A stretch of DNA of 64,000 nucleotides, from NCBI GenBank assembly GCA_037783415.1, contig JAZGTN010000196.1, positions 1,054,001-1,118,000 of the forward strand, read 5' to 3'. The first letter of the stretch is position 1, and each line of letters begins with the position of its first letter. The notes beneath the pieces were generated by a model. The model was given only the letters and a program-made list of their open reading frames with translations, was not told the DNA's origin and ran no database searches. The stretch is from Leptasterias polaris (lineage: Eukaryota; Echinodermata; Asteroidea; Forcipulatida; Asteriidae). The translations under genes and the position numbers were made by a program. Of the stretch, positions 13,084-22,696 are shown piece by piece.

Positions 13084-13630
13084 TAAGTATTTTTGACAGC
13101 ATTTGATGTATAAATTGTCACATTTTTTGTATTGAGAGCCGCAGCCAAACTCACGGCTATGATGCTGCAAAAGAAAGGACTCCTCGCTTAAGTACCTTAC
13201 CTACATACTATTTTATGTAATATTTGATGTCATTGTCAAATTATCCTTTTGTTGAAAGACACAACTATAGCAATAAAGGTCAAGGAAAAAGCTTTCAAAA
13301 ACCTCACAAATAAATGTCCGGGAGTGGGGAGGGGGCAGTGGAGGCAGACCAATGTTGGTGATCCACACTCTGAAATTAAAAAACAACAATTTCTAACAAT
13401 GTGGACAGCTCCATGTAGACACCAACCTTGTCAGCCGTGAAAAGACCTTACCTCGATCAATTGCAAAAATGGGTGGGGAACGATTATTTTGGAAGCGACA
13501 CTGCAAAGCGTCCAATAGTTATCCATATTGGACTCCAATATTAGATTTTTGAGCATCGCGCCAGTTTACATGGCACAATAAAGGATGACATACGACATGT
13601 TTTTCCACCAATCAAACTACAGGATCTGTG
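13084..13630. other. No recognised feature
   Basis: About 550 bp between the Harbinger MITE and the segmental duplication. The ORF at 13249-13440 has no recognisable motif. I see no splice-bounded coding exon here on either strand, and the C-terminal IDH3G exon expected next to the 13723 exon is not visible. Confidence 0.35.
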
Positions 13631-13722
13631 AGTGTGGTATAGTTTCCTCACAAAATCCAAAATTCTAATGGTCTATACTTTGGAGGTAGGGAAAACATTC
13701 AAAGAATCGGAACAGAACTCAC

Positions 13723-13878
13723 TTTGTTTTGTATGACTGTCTTGATGACGGCAGAATTAATAAGGTCAGCATGTTGATTCAGACCCAGATGTGTCAGCAG
13801 TAAGCATCCAGCAAGTAGCATGGCACTGGGGTTTGTCACGTTCCTCCCCGTTATTGTCTTTCCAGTGTTTCTGGTAGC
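13723..13878 (-). CDS. IDH3G: IDH3G-like exon, copy A (NAD-isocitrate dehydrogenase gamma)
   Basis: Read on the minus strand, this 156-bp block is open for exactly 52 codons, flanked by an acceptor (TTCTCAAG|GCTACC) and a donor (AACAAA|GTGAGT). The peptide starts ATRNTGKTI and contains [18 protein letters not shown]. That matches the late part of the gamma subunit of mitochondrial NAD-dependent isocitrate dehydrogenase, a TCA-cycle enzyme; the human protein has ATRNTGKSI followed by the conserved NANPT-type segment. This copy reads ITGRNVTNPS where copy B (51856-52011) reads [10 protein letters not shown], and B is closer to the family. No neighbouring IDH exon was found, so this may be an orphan exon copy, an alternative exon of a larger gene, or a pseudo-exon. 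Confidence 0.75.
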
Positions 13879-14170
13879 CTTGAGAATAAAGTAAAATGAG
13901 AAAGTACAACATTGATTTCAGACCAAACACTGTTTCCTACAGTTTGAGCAGAAAATAAAAACACACACAAAATGAAAATGCACAAAATTTATTTTTGAGC
14001 GAATGTAATGATCATCATTATTCAAAACATTTTCTTGTTTTTTTTGAAGCCTTATTGTGAGCATGGACAGATAATAATTTCTTTTGATTAAAATGCATTA
14101 ATTGTCAGTCAACTAAATTAAAAGCCACTTTCCAATATCTACAACAAATCTGGTCACCCTGGCTTGGCAT

Positions 14171-15950
14171 ACACCATGTTTGTTTGTTTGTTTGTTTATT
14201 AATTTCCACTCAAGTAAACAATGAGTCATAAATCAACGGCTTTGAAGAAAATAATACATATTGAGCGGAGGGCCATCTAGAAACCCATAGGGCTTGTATC
14301 GATGACCCTATGTAAGTGCCAATGGGAAAGTGGGTGTATTCATGCAAGACTAGAAATAGGGAATTTTGAATTATTTATTTATTTGTTGATTGCTTTTCGA
14401 AGAAAGCGAAAAGAATAACAGTGAAAAAGATACATGGGATGAACATGAAGAACACTGGGCCGACGACCCCCACTCAACCATTGGCAAATACAGGGTAAAG
14501 TTACAAACAATTAACATTTAAGCACACAAAAGAAAACACAGAAGGACTTACAACAAGGACAAATTCACAGAACAATACAATGTAACTTTGTCTGGACTGG
14601 AATGGGGAGAGAGCATACGAATTAACATTCATTTAATAATTGGGATCGAGGGTGTCTGGAGACATACTAAAGGCGGTTCCATTCTTAAAGATTACTGGGA
14701 TTAAACACCTAGAGACACGACAATCATTTATATTTGCCAATGAGGAATTTTTTGACAGAATGCTTAAGGATATGAAGAGAGGCAATGCTAGTGATGTTTG
14801 GAGGGAGGTTATTCCAAATTTGTGGACCCATGAACAAAACAGAACGTTGAGCAAAGGAAGTGCGGAGCCTGGGGATGTGAATCTTATTGGCTGAACGAGT
14901 ATTATAAGAATGGATTTGACTACGGTATTTAAAGTTCTCCGAAATGGACGGAGGGAGGGAGTTTTTGGTATGTTTAAACATGAAAAGAGAAACGTGGTAT
15001 GTATAGATGTCATTCAACTTTAGTAAAGTAAGAGAATGAAACAGTGGTTGGGTATGTTCTCTGAAAGATGAATTTGTAAGAATACGAACAAGTCGTTTCT
15101 GAAGGTATATTAAGCGATTTAGACTGGATGAGGGAGCTGAGGCCCAAACAATGTTACAATAAATGTAATAAGGCTGAGCTAGTGTCAAATAAAGTGTTCT
15201 TAGTGAGTTTCTTGATATGTAATGTTTGACCCTGTTTAGAACACCTGTAACACGTGATATTTTTAAGGAAATGTAATTGATGTGGTCAATCCAATTTAGT
15301 TTTTCATCCACCACTACTCCTAGAAATTTAGTTGAACAAACCTGCTTCAAGGGTATGTCATTAATATAAACGTGATTGTTTTCGTTATGTTTTTTTGCGC
15401 CAAAAATAATATAGTTAGTTTTGTTTAAGTTTAGAGAGAGCTTGTTACACTTAAACCAATCTGTTAATTTAATCATTTCGGTGTTCACAATTTCAAAAAG
15501 TTCTTGCAAGTTTTCATGATTATAGAAAATATTTGTGTCATCAGCAAATAAAAGAAAAGAAACTTTACGAGAGGATTCGGTAATGTCGTTAACATAGAGG
15601 ATGAATAAAAGAGGTCCGAGAATTGTTCCTTGGGGAACACCACAAGAGAGTTGGGATAACTCTGATTTTACATGAGACAAAAGAACGAACTGATCACGAT
15701 TTTTCAAATAGCTACGAAACCATTCCAAGGCCACACCCCTTATACCATAATGACGTAATTTGGAAAGTAAAATATCATGGTTTAATGTATCAAACGCTTT
15801 TGACAGGTCTAAAAAAATACCAAGAGTATGATTTTTCTTATCAACAGAAGAGGAAATTTTGTTATGAAGTTCAATCAAGGCCATGTCTGTGGAGTATTTA
15901 GGGCGAAAACCAAATTGACTGTCTGTTAAGAAGCATGTTAAGAAGCATGC
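14171..15950 (-). mobile_element. 5'-truncated non-LTR retrotransposon (jockey/CR1/L2-like)
   Basis: Copy B of the surrounding duplication lacks this segment, which defines the insertion. On the minus strand the element runs from a truncated 5' end near 15950 to a 3' tail of (AAAC)n repeats (GTTTGTTTGTTT on the plus strand at about 14180). It carries the end of a reverse transcriptase ORF and about 540 bp of 3' UTR (14180-14723). At the 5' junction AAGCATG occurs twice. No clean long target-site duplication was found; CATG at both edges is the best candidate. Confidence 0.85.
14724..15930 (-). CDS. Reverse transcriptase, N-terminally truncated LINE ORF2
   Basis: About 400 codons of uninterrupted reverse transcriptase. 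It begins at the QFGFR motif, then DLSKAFDTLNHDIL (first catalytic Asp), GVPQGTILGPLLFILYVND, and FADDTNIF, which holds the catalytic Asp pair. The C-terminal extension (KLSLNLNKTN, TKFLGVVVDEKLNW, YIYCNIVWASA) is the type usually annotated as RNA-directed DNA polymerase from mobile element jockey in marine invertebrates. The endonuclease and the first RT blocks are missing because the insertion is 5'-truncated. The open frame can be extended to 15986, but those codons are host flank. The intact frame suggests a fairly recent insertion. Confidence 0.9.
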
Positions 15951-16354
15951 ATTTATTCCACACTGTCTGAGTTCCTTTACTACCACTGTCTTCTCTGTGT
16001 ACTTGGTAGCCGCAGCAATGACGGTACAGAGCTTATGTGAATGACGTAATTTCAGTATGGCGCCCTTTAATGGTGGTCAAAAGAAGAGTGCTCATTGGCC
16101 CATCTTCTTTGTCAGACAAAAAGAAAGATTGTCTGGAATTCTGTCATGTTTTATCTCTCGTTGTACGGCACAATCAAAGCAATACTGGAGTACACGCAGG
16201 ATGCATGCTGCAGTAATACATCCAGGCTTGTTATCACTACACCTGACACATCCAGAATGTTTTTACTGCGCTCTGCAACCTTGTCTGAGAACATTTTGCA
16301 TATATGTAACACCCGGTATGACTTTGGGTCGTCACACACATACGTTTTACATTA

Positions 16355-16450
16355 AGTCTGAAAGATGAAAGGAAACAGGGAACAAATGAGTTGGTTGCTC
16401 TGTACTATAGCTTGTTGTAATCTTTCAGTCATTCATCAGAATGTACAATA
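16355..16450 (+). repeat. 90-bp direct repeat, left copy
   Basis: The block from CTGAAAGATGAAAGGAAACA to CATTCATCAGAATG is repeated almost exactly at about 18093-18180, 1.74 kb downstream in the same orientation. The two copies flank the stretch that contains the MITE at 16861. They may be the scar of a tandem duplication or the ends of an unrecognised element. Confidence 0.7.
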
Positions 16451-16860
16451 ACAAAGAAATAACTAAATAACTAATATAAATAACTACCATTTCCATAGAC
16501 CTAACTAGTCTATATGGAACACCTGTGCCCTAGCCATACTCATTATGCACAGAAATCACAACTAAAGAAATGTGTTTGTACTGGACAAGGCAACTCTAAA
16601 CTACACCATTATTCAAAATAAAGAAACACATTTGATAAAGGGATAAAGAAAAACATAAACTAACTACAGCAAATGTCTAGTCTCAGCATAGAGAAAGGAC
16701 TTCTCTATGGTCTCAGATAGTAAAACAAATCACTCAGCAATAACTCCCCAAAGTATTTATCACTGAACTAAATCCCCAAAAGTAACAATAACTCTTTGCC
16801 AACTTTATACTAAGGAACTCCCAGAGGCTTTTCTGGTACACATGGTACATCACTTACTTA

Positions 16861-17592
16861 AGCCGTGTTCCCATTGGACTTATTTTTGCTAAAGTACCGC
16901 GACTTTTCTGTAGAATGACAAAATTAAATCCAATGGGAACGCATGGTAAACTGACCTCCCTGTCAACTTACCGCGGCCGTGATGTAAAACTAACAGGCCG
17001 AAGGAGGTCGCGGAAGACTTCCGCTCATCCACGGTAACTTAACAGGGCCGCTAAAAAGTCCAATGGGAACGCTCCACGCTGTAAACCTACCGCGACCACG
17101 GTGTAAAACGCTATACAAACAACACCACTTCCTGTTTACGACACAACTATACACAGAGGGCGCGCGAAAATGGTATGGTTCCCTGTTTCATTTGCACTGA
17201 TGGCCGTGTGGTATGTAGCGTGTGTACATGCAATACAAAAATAACGCCTTTTCTATCTCGTCCAGCGGCAGCAAGTTTTTGCTTTACTGTGGTTAGAAAC
17301 ATGGCAGATTTGATCAATTTTGTGAGGAGTTTAATTGGGCTAGAAAAACGTGAAAATGTGGATGAATTCAGTGCGAGAAAACTACGTCACAGTCACGTCA
17401 TATCCTGCATAGGTCAAAGGTGACTGTGCACAGCGCCCGCAATGTGTACATTCTGCCAGTTTCGAACAGCGAGTTAACTGTTCCATCGCGGAATTTAAGT
17501 CCAGGTTGGGAACGCACGGTAGAATTACATCTAATCCAGTCACGGTAAGTTTCCGCGTGGCCGCGGAAGAAAAGTCCAATGGGAACACGGCT
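16861..17592. mobile_element. MITE with 21-bp perfect terminal inverted repeats
   Basis: The ends are perfect inverted copies of AGCCGTGTTCCCATTGGACTT (the first 20 bases are the most distinctive). The internal motif GTCCAATGGGAACG recurs at about 16930, 17059 and, inverted, near 17508, so subterminal copies of the end sequence are present. The flanks (TTA on the left, ATA on the right) are not a clean duplication, so the superfamily is open; a 3-bp TWA-type site with one substitution would point to Harbinger. The ORF at 17175-17423 has no transposase motif. Confidence 0.7.
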
Positions 17593-19480
17593 ATAGTGTA
17601 TACAACTCAGACCTTACACCACTGACCAAACCCCTTAGGCCATGGAGTTAATGAGCCTAACAGACTTTCTAGTGCCACACAGAGTACAATGCTGGGCTAA
17701 TGTAAAGGCTATAATAATGCAGTGGACTAAACTTATAAAACAGAAAACTAAACTGACTTTTCCCTCCTCCAAATACATTTAGTTAGGAAAGTAACCAAGT
17801 ACCAATCTTAGAATGAGGACATTTTATAAAGTCTTGATTTAAGAAATACAAAATAACGAATCAAAGCATCATGGAGAAAAGCAGTTATTCCTTGGCTAAA
17901 AACCCATCATCGTAAAGGAAAAGTAACAAACTAATTTAAGTGCCTGTATGCTTACAATTACTCTAAGGATGATCACAGTTTAGAAAAAGTCAAATAACTC
18001 ATCTCATAGTTAAAGGAAAAGTTCTAGAATGGTATCTAGGTAATCTATATGATTAATAACTATAATTGTATCAATTCAAGTAAATTCCACATACCTGAAA
18101 GATGAAAGGAAACAGGGAACAAATGAGTTGGTTGCTCTGTACTATAGCTTGTTGTATTCTTCCAGTCATTCATCAGAATGACCTGAAGATTACAAACACT
18201 GCCAACTCACAAGTCCCTGTGGTCTCCCAGGTGCACTACGGCTGTTTCATGCTGGCTTTGTATTATAGCATGAAACAGTTAAAACTTGAAGAACTGATTA
18301 GAAACCAACATTTTATAGGGGGTGGGCTAATTTCTATAACAATTTCCGGTGACCGCTACATATACACCAAGCCTTAAGAGTTTTTGAATGTCTTGCTTAT
18401 GGACTCAAGTATCATGACCATGATTGGAACCCATGCTATGATAAATGAACACCAGAGCTTTAAAAGTAGGATCATAGATTGGTAAATACTCCAACAATTA
18501 ATGACCATAAACATAAAAACTTTACTTCATGAGAGCATGGAGATGTATATCTCCATAGTGAGAAGCACTGCAGCTATTCATAGTATGAGCTAGTTTGAGA
18601 AAGTATTCCCTTAGAAGTATTATTGTTTGGATAATTGTGTCTTTCTGAAATGTTCTTCACATGTGGGTTTTGTTGGGGCGGGCTGCCAAAGAATTGGTCC
18701 CCCTTTCAAAGTAATGGAATGGACCACCCCTGTCGAAAATTGACAAATCATACACTCATTCATAAGCAAGTCAGAACCAGCCAGTGCAGTGCAAATACAT
18801 GAAAGACCTGAACACAACAATACAGTATGGATATTTATCAGAAGAATAACCTGCCTAACCTTTCCTGAATCAGCACAGCTTGGTCAAAGTTATTCATGCA
18901 TACTACACTACATTCACACAACACAAAAACTTAAATATAGAATTTGGTATTTCCAAATTGGCTGTGTTCACAGTACAAGGTAGGGAGCGTCACTGTGTAA
19001 TAGTCCAACAGATCATTGCTTGAATATCCTACTCATCTACATGTAACAGATTGGATGCTGTATTTCAAGTCATCTTCTTCCGTCATAATTCAAGTAAGTT
19101 GTTTGAGATTAGTCAAAGGCAACCAATGTACAAGTTGTTGAGATTTCTTTTGGGAATATCAATTTGTTAATAGACTAATCAAGGGAAGAAAGAGTTAATA
19201 TCTAGTACTTTTTACCAAAGTTGAAATTGTTCAGAACAAAATAGAAATATATAATCCAGTAAGGTAAAAACCAGTCAAATTCAAACCAGTGTTGAAACTA
19301 GAGTAGAATGCTTAAAAAGGCTAACAAAAACAAATCAAAAGATGTGTGCCATAACTGCCTTGACCATTGTGCAACATCAAATGTTATTAATAATAAGAAA
19401 TAAATCAACATGAGGTATAGAGGTCTGTTGCGGCTTAATTTCTTTTCTTTACCCCTTCATTTAAACAATGCTCTTTAGGA
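17593..19480. other. Mostly unrecognised; right copy of the 90-bp repeat
   Basis: Contains the second copy of the 90-bp direct repeat (about 18093-18180). At 18377-18420 there is a block (TTTTGAATGTCTTGCTTATG) matching 52703-52740 in the distant segmental duplication, so this marks where copy A resumes. The rest is AT-rich and shows no exon or transposon protein on either strand. Confidence 0.5.
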
Positions 19481-19484
19481 ATGC

Positions 19485-19695
19485 CCCTAACAACAAGCCA
19501 CGCCTCAAGATGTAATAAATGCTACAGTACTTCACTGAAACGTTTACTCTCTAGGGTTTACTGTTTAACTTCTTATTATAGGCCTATTCTTTCTCTATTG
19601 TACCGTTTACTCCTTGTTATCTATGTATATTGGTATGTTTTATGTAAAAGGCCAAAGACATGCAGGGACAATAAAGTTTGTATTGTATTGTAGAT
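19485..19695 (+). mobile_element. 3' end of a 5'-truncated LINE
   Basis: The sequence ending GACAATAAAGTTTGTATTGTATTGTAG has the AATAAA-plus-TTGTA-repeat tail typical of jockey/L2-type LINEs. About 200 bp of 3' terminal sequence is present, with C-rich pseudo-coding text upstream (about 19490-19600) resembling a LINE ORF2 tail. No target-site duplication was identified. Confidence 0.5.
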
Positions 19696-19700
19696 GCACC

Positions 19701-20890
19701 CAAATGGTATTTAAACTGATTGGTCATTTTATATAAATTCTCAAAAGAGTCAACAACCCCAGCCAGGGGGAACAACATTTTACAATTTTTCAACAATCAG
19801 CTGTTTGAACTAATTGGTCATTTTGTATACAAATTATCACAATGATCAATTGGGCAACTTGGAAAGCTTAGGCTTGCACCCATGCCCTCTTCGCACCTCC
19901 CCCCTTGCCCCTCCCACCTTGCCCCTCCCACCACTGCTCCAAATGAGACTGAAGAAATGAAAATTTTAGCCTTTGTTTGGTGTTTGCAATTAAAACACCT
20001 TTTGGTGCATTCATCAAGTAAGCAACCAGAAACTGAAGTAATTGACTCAACTAAAGTAATTAACACTTTGTAGGACTATGTCATGCACTTATGGTATAAA
20101 GCCACCTCCCTTAGTCTAATTCTCTGCCCCCGCCCTCTTTTTAACCACTTTGAACTGCAGGACTGAATTTATTGTGTTGTACCTTTGGTCATTCAAATAT
20201 CTATAGAAAACTACTGAGGTGTGAATGACAAAGGAGTTAATAATAAAAAAAAACTGATGGAATTCTGCCCCAGGCAGAAATGATTGGTCATTTTTAATCA
20301 CATGATCGTTACAGCTCCTGCTGTACATATGGGAAACCCGGAATATGAATCAAATACAAACCACTTCCTTAAATTAATACACTGGCCCTATGGCTCATAG
20401 TAATGTTACTTCCTATTGCTTAGAGGATAAAACCTTGGTTGATTTGCCTCCTAAATGCCATTATTACTATTTTAAATAGATTCATTTTAGTGCAGTTTCC
20501 TAACATTTGACTCATTTAATGGCTCTTGTTATTTGCCAGATGTTATTCTGAAATCCTGAATCTAGAATACAAGTTCAGTTTTCTACTAAGTACACACTGC
20601 AACACCATCCCTAAAAAAAAATTAGGGCCTATATTTGTTGTTTTTTAAATGCTTTAAAGTGCCAGCCGTGTTTTAATTTTTCCTTTTGTCACAAGGGGTC
20701 GTATGAATAAAAGTAGTAAATTCTGAAAAGTACTTGCAAAAAGTAAAAGCATCAACTTCCAAGTAGAAGCATTCAGTACTAGCATCTTCTTAATTCTGTA
20801 TGAATAATCGTTTTCTTTTACTGCAAAGTACTCACTTAATGCTTTGGAGTAAAAACTTCCGATATCAAGTCTGCCATGGCTTGTGTGGCG
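19701..20890. other. No recognised feature
   Basis: About 1.2 kb with no exon, RNA gene or transposon signature. Two short runs of CCTCCCACCTTGCCC near 19905-19930 are the only repetition. The phrase ATTGGTCATTTT occurs at about 19719, 19815 and 20285, possibly a diverged low-copy repeat. Confidence 0.35.
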
Positions 20891-21260
20891 TGTCGTGGCC
20901 GAGCGGTTAAGAGCACCGAACTCAGAACTCAAGCTCTGGTGTTTCTGTTCAGCAGAGTGTGGGTTCGAGTCCCGGTCGTGACACTTGTGTCCCTGAGCAA
21001 GACACTTAACTATAATTGCTTCTCTCCACCCAGGGGTAAAATGGGTACCTGTGAGGGCAGAGATGGTTCTTGTGATTGATTTAGCCTAGTAGCGCATATA
21101 TTGCAGCACAGGCTGTACACTCCCCAGGGAGCTGAGAAAGATTTTAAAAAAAAAAAGGAATGTTATTAGCCCAATGACCAGGGCACTAATGTAAAGCGCA
21201 TTGAGACGTTATTGTGAAATGCGCTATATAAGAACTGGTTATTATTATTATTCTTATTAT
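20891..21260 (+). mobile_element. tRNA-derived SINE with (ATT)n tail
   Basis: The 5' end is tRNA-like: TGTCGTG pairs with CGTGACA about 90 bases later, with an A box (TGGCCGAGCGGTTAAG) and a B box (GGTTCGAGTCC). The long variable arm suggests a Leu/Ser-type tRNA origin. The body (GCAAGACACTTAACTATAAT, CACCCAGGGGTAAAATGGGT) and the 3' end (GCGCATTGAGACG, GCGCTATATAAGAACTGG, then ATT repeats) are the same family as 39222-39580. RNA polymerase III would transcribe such an element, and mobilisation would depend on a partner LINE. ATGGCT just outside both ends is a possible short target duplication. Confidence 0.9.
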
Positions 21261-21297
21261 GGCTGAATGGCTCTTAACAAAAGGTTCTCTTTGTGTT

Positions 21298-21840
21298 GTA
21301 ACACCCATTCACGTCCACACACACAAGTGTGTATACGCTTGCAATCCTATTGTCCCTCTTTTGTTTACACTCATAACTTTTTTGCAACAGCTCCCATTGG
21401 TTTTGTACACGTTTTCCAACTGTGGACCTTTCCCAAACTGTGGACCTATTGTCCTCTTTTGTTATAGGTGCCCGGTTTGAAAGTGTATACCTACCCACCC
21501 ACACAAGTGTGTAACAGCCTGCAATCTTGGACCCTCCTTTGTTCAAGTTTTTGTGATAGCAACCGTGGACCACAAAGCTTTCCTTTGTGATAGCAACCGT
21601 GGACCTATTGTCCTCTTTTGTTATAGGTCCCCAGTTTGAATGTGGTTACCTACTCACACACACACACACACAAGCAAGTGTGTAACAGCCTGCAATCATG
21701 GACCCTCCTTTGTTCAACTCTTTGTGATAGCAACCGTGGACCACAAAGCTTTCCTTTGTGATAGCAACCGTGGACCTATTGTCCTCTTTTGTTATAGGTC
21801 CTCGGTTTGAATGTGGTTACCTACTCACAGCCACATCCCA
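21298..21840 (+). repeat. Tandem repeat of about 180-190 bp, 2-3 copies
   Basis: Blocks containing CACAAGTGTGTAACAGCCTG, TGTGATAGCAACCGTGGACC and CCTATTGTCCTCTTTTGTTA recur at about 21325-21480, 21500-21650 and 21680-21830, with a (CA)n run in the second. Copies are imperfect. No coding content is apparent. Confidence 0.7.
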
Positions 21841-22390
21841 AAGCAGCATTTGAGTTGATAGAAACATAGAAACCTACAAGTTAGCCATGAATGATTATGA
21901 TTCTGACAATAATCAGTTTGATGAAGGAGATTCATCTTGATCTCCAGAATCTAAGCGTTTTTGTTAAACTTCTGAAAAATCGTAGTGTCTTATTGACCAA
22001 ATCAAAAGAACCAAAAATCACAGCAAAGAAAGAGAGTTCTGTTAAGTAAATGAGAGCTGAATATACATAAGCACACACTGGCCATCGTCATCACTGACAA
22101 ACAGCTGATGAAGAAGATTAACAACATGAAAAATGATGTAAAGAATGAACATTTTGAAGAAAAGAAATCTCTACAACCATTTATTTGAACCAACAAATGC
22201 AGGCCTAGGCTATTTAATTTTAGCTTAAAAGTTATAGAACAAACTTTATATGCACAACATTGAATTTCTATTGAAAATTACTTATTTCAAAAATTACTTC
22301 CTCTGATTTTATGAACTAAAAATAGGCCTAAAAGAGGCATACATTTCCAAAGAAGAAAACTACGAAAGCCCATTAGCGCCACAAAGAAAA
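21841..22390. other. No recognised feature
   Basis: About 550 bp of AT-rich DNA between two tandem repeats. The minus ORF at 22002-22196 is low-complexity and unrecognised. Confidence 0.35.
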
Positions 22391-22397
22391 AAAAATC

Positions 22398-22626
22398 AAA
22401 TCCGTTATTACGGATTCGAATCTGTTATTACGGATTCGCAATCCGTTATTACGGATTCGCAATCCGTTATTACAGATTCGCAATCCGTTATTACAGATTC
22501 GCAATCCGTTATTACAGATTCGCAATCTGTTATTACGGATTCGCAATCCATTATTACGGATTCGCAATCCGTTATTACGGATTCGCAATCCGTTATTACG
22601 GATTCGCAATCCGTTATTACGGATTC
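22398..22626. repeat. 21-bp tandem hairpin satellite, about 11 copies
   Basis: A 21-bp unit repeats about 11 times. Each unit contains a perfect 7-bp stem with a 4-base loop, AATCCGT-TATT-ACGGATT, joined by CGC. The array ends 70 bp before the ATG of the integrase-like gene at 22697. A few units carry a change in one arm (for example ACAGATT for ACGGATT). Such regularly spaced dyads could bind a protein or form cruciforms, but that is inference. ORFs through it on the minus strand are repeat artefacts. Confidence 0.9.
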
Positions 22627-22696
22627 ATACTTTGTTGATTTATGCATGACTTGTATGTTGTAGTAGATTGCTGGTCCACCATCACACAAGTGCACA

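Larger units (their letters stand above)
13631..16290. repeat. Segmental duplication, copy A (LINE-interrupted)
   Basis: 13631-14165 and 15951-16290 match 51761-52330 and about 52440-52690 in the same order and orientation. Shared parts include the IDH3G-like exon, the following 300 bp, and the block around GCAATGACGGTACAGAGCTT. In this copy a 1.8-kb LINE sits between the halves. In copy B that site is uninterrupted apart from a short 10-bp tandem repeat. After about 16290 the copies part again: the segment that follows directly in copy B (52695 onward) is found here at about 18377. Confidence 0.85.

Noticed and set aside
16861..17592. Harbinger assignment for this MITE
   Set aside because: The flanking trinucleotides (TTA and ATA) are not identical, so the superfamily was left open.
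22373..22695. Minus ORFs in the hairpin array
   Set aside because: Pure 7-residue repeats produced by the 21-bp unit.
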